Assembly: GCA_035544675.1 (NCBI GenBank)
Contig: DATKCA010000064.1
Coordinates: forward strand, 1 to 6,747
Source: DATKCA01 sp035544675
Lineage (GTDB): Bacteria; Acidobacteriota; Thermoanaerobaculia; Gp7-AA8
Direction of reading: 5' to 3'
Length of the DNA: 6,747 nucleotides
This document shows, in pieces, positions 1 through 3,774 of this stretch. A program made the position numbers and the translations under genes. The stretch's first letter is position 1, and every line of letters begins with the position of its first letter. The notes beneath the pieces are model-generated. The model did no database searches and was not told the DNA's origin. It saw nothing but the letters and a program-made list of their open reading frames with translations.

Positions 1-113
1 TTTCGTCCCAGCGTCGTGTCTTCGGCTTCGTAGACCACGCCCATCCCGCCGCTGCCGAGTTTTGATTTCACTCGGTAGTGGGAAATGGTCCTGCCGATGA
101 TCTCGGCGTTCAT
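1..113 (-). CDS. Serine/threonine protein kinase, N-terminal fragment (runs off window)
   Basis: Only the first 37 codons are inside the window; the gene continues beyond base 1. Reading from ATG at 113-111, the protein begins MNAEIIGRTISHYRVKSKLG and shows the glycine-rich ATP-binding loop GSGGMGVVY at residues 20-28, followed by EAEDTTLGR. This is the usual opening of bacterial Hanks-type Ser/Thr kinases: a short lead, a hydrophobic-aromatic strand, the G-loop and then the strand leading to the catalytic Lys. The Lys, the catalytic loop and any C-terminal sensor domain lie outside, so partner and location cannot be judged. No Shine-Dalgarno sequence precedes the ATG; the bases just upstream on the coding strand are pyrimidine-rich. 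A possible promoter lies 18-46 bases upstream. It is a different kinase from the one at 3775-6420, whose loop reads GAGGMGEVF. Confidence 0.88.
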   Translation of the reverse strand, partial: MNAEIIGRTISHYRVKSKLGSGGMGVVYEAEDTTLGR

Positions 114-130
114 GGTGTGGACAGGAGGCG

Positions 131-159
131 ATGGTAATGGAACGTGCGCCCCGCGGCAA
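131..159 (-). promoter_or_regulatory. Possible sigma70-type promoter for the left-edge kinase
   Basis: On the minus strand a TTGCCG hexamer (159-154) and a TACCAT hexamer (136-131) are separated by exactly 17 bases. Each matches the -35/-10 consensus at four of six positions. The predicted transcription start, about base 124, would leave a leader of only about ten bases before the ATG at 113, consistent with the missing Shine-Dalgarno sequence. This rests on the sequence match alone; such matches also arise by chance. Confidence 0.35.
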
Positions 160-283
160 GCGTATGCAGAACGTCGCGTGCTCTCTGTACTACTAACCAA
201 TAGATTCTTCTCAGGATGAGGAGATTTTCATGCGACTGATCATCACGGAATGGAGCGCGGGTGTCCCCGCCCGCGCCCCGGGT

Positions 284-317
284 AGTCCTTAGTCCTTAGT
301 CCGTAGGACTTAGGCCT
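284..317. repeat. Heptad repeat AGTCCTT with hairpin
   Basis: AGTCCTT occurs at 284-290 and 291-297, followed by a partial copy AGTCC at 298-302. The last twelve bases of this run (291-302) pair with 306-317 (GGACTTAGGCCT) across the three-base loop GTA, matching at ten of twelve positions. It is the first of three hairpins in the core of the composite palindrome. Confidence 0.75.
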
Positions 318-320
318 CTC

Positions 321-351
321 GGGGCGGCGGTGAGGACACCGCCGCCGCCCC
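321..351. repeat. GC-rich hairpin with AGGA loop
   Basis: GGGGCGGCGGTG (321-332) is followed by the loop AGGA and then CACCGCCGCCGCCCC (337-351). The stem is fully complementary except for three extra bases on the right side. The loop and closing pairs (GGTG-AGGA-CACC) are identical to those of the hairpin at 430-451 inside the right arm, so the two hairpins look like relatives. Confidence 0.75.
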
Positions 352-357
352 GCTTCT

Positions 358-417
358 GTGGAGGACAGACAATCCTGTCTGTCCGCGGCTGGACAGGCAG
401 GATTGCCTGTCCTCCAC
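358..417. repeat. 27-bp-stem hairpin made of two smaller hairpins
   Basis: Bases 358-384 and 391-417 are reverse complements at 25 of 27 positions around the six-base loop GCGGCT. Each half is itself a hairpin: GGACAGACA-ATCC-TGTCTGTCC at 363-384 and GGACAGGCA-GGAT-TGCCTGTCC at 391-412. The sequence can therefore form either one long rod or two short hairpins. One of the two mismatch positions in the long stem differs by the same transition as the other (A/G against T/C), and both small hairpins stay perfectly paired, which suggests compensatory change within each half. Confidence 0.88.
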
Positions 418-535
418 TTCAGGTCCGGGGCGCGGGTGAGGACACCCGCGCTCCATTCCGTGATGAACAGCCGCATCAGAATCTCTTCATCCTGAGAAGA
501 ATCTATTGGTTAGTAGTACAGAGAGCACAGAGAAA

Positions 536-794
536 TCAGAGACCGAACTCGCGCCGGTACCGCTCGAAGCAGCGCGCGCCGGCCTCGAGCCGCATCAGCC
601 AGGCCGACCAGCAGATTGGCCAGCGCGGCCGACTCCCAGACCACAGGCTCGCTGAGCTCGTCGACGCCCAGCTCGCGAGCCAGGCGGTCGAGCATCGGCC
701 CGTGCATTGCCGACGGTTTGCCGCGGCCCATCTCGTCCCAGTAGTTGCGGGCCATCTCCAGCTTGGACACTACGGTCTCCGTCGTCCCCGATTC
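536..794 (-). pseudogene. Remnant of a haem-oxygenase-like diiron (iron-containing redox) enzyme gene
   Basis: On the minus strand one frame reads ESGTTETVV at 794-768 and continues SKLEMARNYWDEMGRG, then MHGPMLDRLARELGV and VWESAALANLLVGLA. I recognise this as the middle of haem-oxygenase-like iron-containing redox enzymes. The Glu of WDEMGRG and the His of AMHGP are ten residues apart, the spacing recalled for two metal ligands in this fold. Near 600-612 the homology moves to another frame, which reads LEAGARCFERYRREFGL and ends at TGA (538-536), resembling the family C terminus. The stretch between, expected to hold the H-x3-D-x2-H ligand motif, is missing, as is the N-terminal part. A continuous frame from GTG 770 to 510 gives 86 residues, but its last dozen or so codons run out of frame into the repeat. 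No active enzyme is expected. Family assignment is from memory of the motifs. Confidence 0.7.
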
Positions 795-2134
795 CGCGGC
801 CGCGCGGGCGGGCCGCCACGCGTGTCGCGTGCCTGTGGAGCACCACGCGTGTCGCGCGCCGGCGGCCGCGCCGGAGGCCGCGAAGAGCCCGCCGCCGCCC
901 CAGCCTTCCGCGCCGCCTTCGCCGCCGCGCGCGCCCGATCCTCCGCCTTGCGCGCGCGGATCGCGGCGATGCGCTCGTGAATCGGGATCTCCAGCCTCTC
1001 GGCCGGCTTCTGCCTGTAGTCGAAGTCGGGGACGGTGACGCGCGGGAGCCGTTTGCCGATGGCGCGCTCGATGGCGCGGAGGTCGTTCTCCTCGTCCGGC
1101 GCGAAGAACGTGACGGCATCGCCGGTCAGCTCCGCGCGCGCCGTGCGGCCGACGCGGTGGATGTAGTCATCCGGCATGTTCGGCACGTCGAAGTTCACGA
1201 CGTGCGAGAGGGCCTCGACGTCGATGCCGCGCGCGGCGATGTCCGTCGCCACCAGGATCCTGTACTTCCCCGACTTGAATCCCGCCAGCGCCTCGGTCCG
1301 CTGCACCTGGCTGCGGTTGCCGTGGATGCGGGCCACCTTGATCTTCCCCTTCTCCAGCTGCTCGAATACGCGGTTGGCGCGGTGCTTGGTGCGCGTGAAG
1401 ACGATGGCGTTCTGGATCTCGCCGCGAGCGATCAGCGTTTCCAGCAGCGCGATCTTCAGCTCCTGCGAGACGGGGAAGACCGCCTGTGTGATGCCGGTCG
1501 CCGGCGCCGCCTTCCGTTCCACCGAGATCATGGCCGGGTTCTTCAGCATCTCCTGCGAGAGCTGCACGATCGCGGCAGGCAGCGTGGCCGAGAAGAACAG
1601 CGTCTGCCGTTTGACGGGGAGGTGTCTGAGCACGCGGCGGATGTCGGGGAGGAATCCCATGTCGAGCATGCGGTCCGCCTCGTCGAGGACCAGGATCTCC
1701 AGACCGGCCAGCTTCGCGTACGGCTGCCGGAAGTGATCGAGCAGCCGTCCCGGCGTGGCCACGATGACGTCCACGCCGCTGCGGAAGGCGTGCTCCTGCG
1801 GGCCCATGCCGACGCCGCCGTAGACGGCCGCGCCGGAGATCGGTGTGTGGATGGCCAGCTCGCGCAGGTGCTCGTCGATCTGCGCGGCCAGCTCGCGCGT
1901 CGGGGTGATGATGAGCGCGCGCGTCGTGCCGCGCTTCTTCCCGATCAGCCTGTGGAGGATGGGGAGGAGAAACGCGGCGCTCTTGCCGCTGCCGGTGGCG
2001 GCGGCGGCGAGCACGTCGCGGCCGGCCCTGGCCGGCGGGATGGCGTCGGTCTGAATCGGCGTAGGCCGGGTGAACCCGAGCTCTTTGACGCCGCGGAGAA
2101 GGTCAGGGTGGAGTCCGAATGAGGTGAACGGCAT
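770..2134 (-). CDS. rhlE: DEAD-box ATP-dependent RNA helicase, RhlE-like
   Basis: A 454-residue cytoplasmic helicase predicted to unwind RNA duplexes in ribosome assembly or RNA turnover. Two RecA-like domains carry all core motifs in order: Q motif (GFTRPTPIQ, 20-28), motif I AATGSGKS (45-52), PTRELA (77-82), TPGR (126-129), DEAD (150-153), SAT (181-183), ARGID (300-304) and HRVGRTAR (325-332). Motif I has Ala where most family members have Gln (AQTGTGKT). From about residue 375 the chain is a low-complexity basic tail rich in Arg, Ala and Pro, the RNA-binding type of extension seen in RhlE proteins; it holds a nine-residue repeat RDTRGAPQA/RDTRGGPPA. The start ATG at 2134 places the F-x-x-F-G-L lead correctly ahead of the Q motif. 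Only 25 bp separate it from the end of the upstream phosphotransferase, so co-transcription is likely. The last codons overlap the diiron enzyme remnant in another frame, so the extreme C terminus may be a deletion product. The symbol reflects subfamily likeness, not proven orthology. Confidence 0.93.
   Translation of the reverse strand: MPFTSFGLHPDLLRGVKELGFTRPTPIQTDAIPPARAGRDVLAAAATGSGKSAAFLLPILHRLIGKKRGTTRALIITPTRELAAQIDEHLRELAIHTPISGAAVYGGVGMGPQEHAFRSGVDVIVATPGRLLDHFRQPYAKLAGLEILVLDEADRMLDMGFLPDIRRVLRHLPVKRQTLFFSATLPAAIVQLSQEMLKNPAMISVERKAAPATGITQAVFPVSQELKIALLETLIARGEIQNAIVFTRTKHRANRVFEQLEKGKIKVARIHGNRSQVQRTEALAGFKSGKYRILVATDIAARGIDVEALSHVVNFDVPNMPDDYIHRVGRTARAELTGDAVTFFAPDEENDLRAIERAIGKRLPRVTVPDFDYRQKPAERLEIPIHERIAAIRARKAEDRARAAAKAARKAGAAAGSSRPPARPPARDTRGAPQARDTRGGPPARPRNRGRRRP
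816..856. repeat. Direct repeat of 14 bp in helicase tail
   Basis: CCACGCGTGTCGCG occurs at 816-829 and again at 843-856, with a period of 27 bases. On the coding (minus) strand the period equals nine codons and yields RDTRG twice. The repeat lies near where the helicase reading frame meets the sequence of the diiron enzyme remnant. Confidence 0.75.
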
Positions 2135-2159
2135 AAGCCGCGCATACTCTCATGAAACC

Positions 2160-3587
2160 TTAGTCCTCAGGCCTAAGCGAATTGGCCACCGTCTCGAGCA
2201 CCTGTAGGCGGGCCAGCCGCTTGTCGTTCGCGGCGACGATCGTCCACGGTGCGATCGCCGAGCTGGTCCGGCTGATCATGTCGTGCACGGCCAGCGTGTA
2301 CGGATCCCACTTCTCGCGGTTGCGCCAGTCCTCGTCGGTGATCTTGTGCTGCTTGAAGGCGATCTTCTGCCGCTCCTCGAAGCGGCGAAGCTGCTCGGCC
2401 TTGTCGATGTGCAGCCAGAACTTGACCAGCACGATGCCGTGCTCGACCAGTTCCTCCTCGAAGGCGTTGATCTCCCGATACGCGCGACCCCACTCCTCGG
2501 GGCGCGCGAACCCCTCCACGCGCTCGACGAGAACCCGCCCGTACCAGGACCGGTCGTACAAAGTCATGGCGCCATCGCGCGGGAGCTGTCGCCAGAATCT
2601 CCATAGATAGTGCCGGGCGCGCTCTTCGTCGGTCGGCGCGGCCACGGAGATGACGCGATAGAGCCGGGCGTCGATCGGCGCGATCAGCCGCCGGATGGCC
2701 CCACCCTTCCCGGCCGCGTCCCATCCCTCGAACAGGATCACCGTGGAGCGGCGCTTGTTCCAGGCCTTCCAGGCCAGCCTGGCGATTTCCGCCTGCAGCT
2801 TCTCGAGACCACGCTCGTACTTCTTGTCCGAGATCTTCTTCGAGAGATCGACCTTGTCCAGGACGCTCTCCGTCTGCTCCTGACTGGCCGGGGCCGGCGC
2901 CGCCTTCTCCGCCGGGCGGGGAAGATTCTCCAGAACCTCGAGCACGATGCGGCCGACCGTGAGATCGCGATACCGCGCGTCGGTGGCCTCCACGATCCGC
3001 CACGGCGCCGCGGCCGTGTCGGTCATCCGGATGGCACGTTCAGAGACGGTGGCGAAGCGGTCGTACATCCTGGCGAAGCGCCCGAAGACCGAGCCCTTCT
3101 TCCGCCGCCGCTTCGCTTCCTTTTCCGGCAGATGGAACCACAGCTTGATGATCACCGCGCCGTCGTCGGCCAGCATCTGCTCGAAGAAGGCGATTCGCTG
3201 CAGATCGCGGTCGAGATCCGCGCGCCGGCTCCGGCCGAACACGCGATCGATGATCGGCTGCGTGTACCACGAGCCGAACAGGATGCCGATCGTGCCCCGC
3301 GCCGGCAGCGCGCGCCAGAACCTCCAGTAGCGCGGCCGCTCGGTCTCCTCATCCGAGTCGCGCCAGAACGCATGGGTGGTCAGCCCGCGCGCGTCGAGCC
3401 ACTCGTGCAGCCGGTTCACGACCTGGCTCTTCCCGGCCCCTTCGACGCCGGAGACCACGATGATCACCGGGCGCCTGGTGCCGCGCAGCTCACGCTGGGC
3501 CGCCAGCAGCCGCGCACGCAGCTCGGGGAGCGCGGCGTCGTAATCGGCCTTCCCGGTCGTCCGCCCGAGCTCGGCGGCTTCAAACAT
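2160..3587 (-). CDS. pap: Polyphosphate:AMP phosphotransferase (two-domain PPK2, class II)
   Basis: A 475-residue soluble protein with two tandem PPK2 (P-loop) domains, the layout of enzymes that pass phosphate from polyphosphate to AMP, giving ADP. Domain 1 covers about 15-225 and domain 2 about 245-470, joined by an Ala/Pro/Glu-rich linker. Domain 2 is complete: Walker A GWDAAGKG (288-295), Walker B YDRSWYGR (344-351), and a lid region with EERQKIAFKQHKITDEDWRN. Domain 1 keeps a P-loop, GVEGAGKS (47-54), but at the Walker B site reads FGSWYTQP (104-111), so the Asp-Arg pair is replaced by Phe-Gly. Catalysis is therefore expected in domain 2, with domain 1 structural or regulatory; this split is normal for the family. 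The ATG at 3587 gives the usual N-terminal length; upstream there is only a weak GGAATGAG. It appears to lead an operon with the helicase 25 bp downstream. The pairing suggests a role in energy stress, which is inference from context. Confidence 0.93.
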   Translation of the reverse strand: MFEAAELGRTTGKADYDAALPELRARLLAAQRELRGTRRPVIIVVSGVEGAGKSQVVNRLHEWLDARGLTTHAFWRDSDEETERPRYWRFWRALPARGTIGILFGSWYTQPIIDRVFGRSRRADLDRDLQRIAFFEQMLADDGAVIIKLWFHLPEKEAKRRRKKGSVFGRFARMYDRFATVSERAIRMTDTAAAPWRIVEATDARYRDLTVGRIVLEVLENLPRPAEKAAPAPASQEQTESVLDKVDLSKKISDKKYERGLEKLQAEIARLAWKAWNKRRSTVILFEGWDAAGKGGAIRRLIAPIDARLYRVISVAAPTDEERARHYLWRFWRQLPRDGAMTLYDRSWYGRVLVERVEGFARPEEWGRAYREINAFEEELVEHGIVLVKFWLHIDKAEQLRRFEERQKIAFKQHKITDEDWRNREKWDPYTLAVHDMISRTSSAIAPWTIVAANDKRLARLQVLETVANSLRPED

Positions 3588-3774
3588 GTCTCATTCCAGT
3601 GCGAAATATAGATCGAGAACGGGTCTGATGGTTCTTGGAGGGGTAGAAAAACGTTGCTTGAATGGAGCGGCGCTCCATTCCGTGATGATCAGATCGCCGC
3701 GGATTGTCGAACGCGGCAGCACGCCGAGCGCACTACAATGGCTTCCTCATGTCATCTCCATCGGGCGGCGTGTC
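3588..3774. promoter_or_regulatory. Divergent intergenic region between pap and the receptor kinase
   Basis: The 187 bases separate two divergent genes and should hold both promoters. For pap, the minus strand has TATATT (3610-3605), five of six matches to a -10 box, but no convincing -35 at 16-18 bases; a start near 3598 would leave a leader of about ten bases. For the kinase, the plus strand has TACAAT (3734-3739), also five of six, with TTGTCG (3704-3709) too far away at 24 bases to be a normal -35. The middle contains a palindrome and repeat fragment (3660-3692). A ten-codon ORF, ATG 3749 to TGA 3781, overlaps the kinase GTG by seven bases. All promoter calls are weak. Confidence 0.35.
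3660..3692. repeat. Short palindrome fused to a fragment of the dispersed arm repeat
   Basis: GAATGGAGCG (3660-3669) and CGCTCCATTC (3671-3680) form a perfect palindrome around one central base. The right half continues: bases 3670-3692 are an exact 23-base match to the reverse complement of 236-258 in the left arm of the composite palindrome. This is therefore a truncated member of the same repeat family, placed upstream of both pap and the kinase. Confidence 0.85.

Larger units (their letters stand above)
178..528. repeat. Composite nested inverted repeat (103-bp arms, 145-bp core)
   Basis: The left arm (178-280) and the reverse complement of the right arm (426-528) agree over about 103 bases with roughly seven mismatches. 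The outer end reads GTGCTCTCTGTACTACTAAC and the inner end carries a GCGCGGGTG-type GC stem. The 145-bp core is almost entirely further hairpins (284-317, 321-351, 358-417). The right arm also holds its own hairpin, GCGCGGGTG-AGGA-CACCCGCGC, at 430-451. No transposase gene or target-site duplication is visible, and ORFs through the region are by-products of palindrome symmetry. It fills most of the gap between the left-edge kinase and the diiron enzyme remnant, and in RNA it would fold into a long branched rod. It could be a REP/BIME-like palindromic unit or a MITE-like relic; a terminator role for the minus-strand operon that ends at 536 is possible. Confidence 0.9.

Noticed and set aside
120..127. 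AGGAGG (123-128) as a ribosome binding site
   Set aside because: It is on the plus strand, whereas the gene starting at 113 reads on the minus strand; no plus-strand gene follows at a suitable distance.
178..528. CRISPR array or complete insertion sequence
   Set aside because: There are no regularly spaced direct repeats with unique spacers, no transposase frame and no target-site duplication at the outer ends.
510..770. 86-residue minus-strand frame as an intact small gene
   Set aside because: Its middle matches part of a larger enzyme family, but its end runs into the repeat and the family C terminus appears in another frame, so it is better called a remnant.
330..980. Plus-strand open frame of 216 codons across the palindrome and helicase 3' end
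   Set aside because: It runs through both palindrome arms and then antisense to the helicase; its composition is Arg/Ala-rich shadow coding with no recognisable domain.
707..2122. Long plus-strand open frame of 471 codons antisense to the helicase
   Set aside because: It mirrors the helicase gene, is rich in Arg, Asp, Val and Leu as expected of GC-rich antisense frames, and has no domain; the minus strand carries every DEAD-box motif.
2610..3611. Plus-strand open frame of 333 codons antisense to pap
   Set aside because: It is a shadow frame in a high-GC gene; the minus strand shows complete PPK2 motifs.
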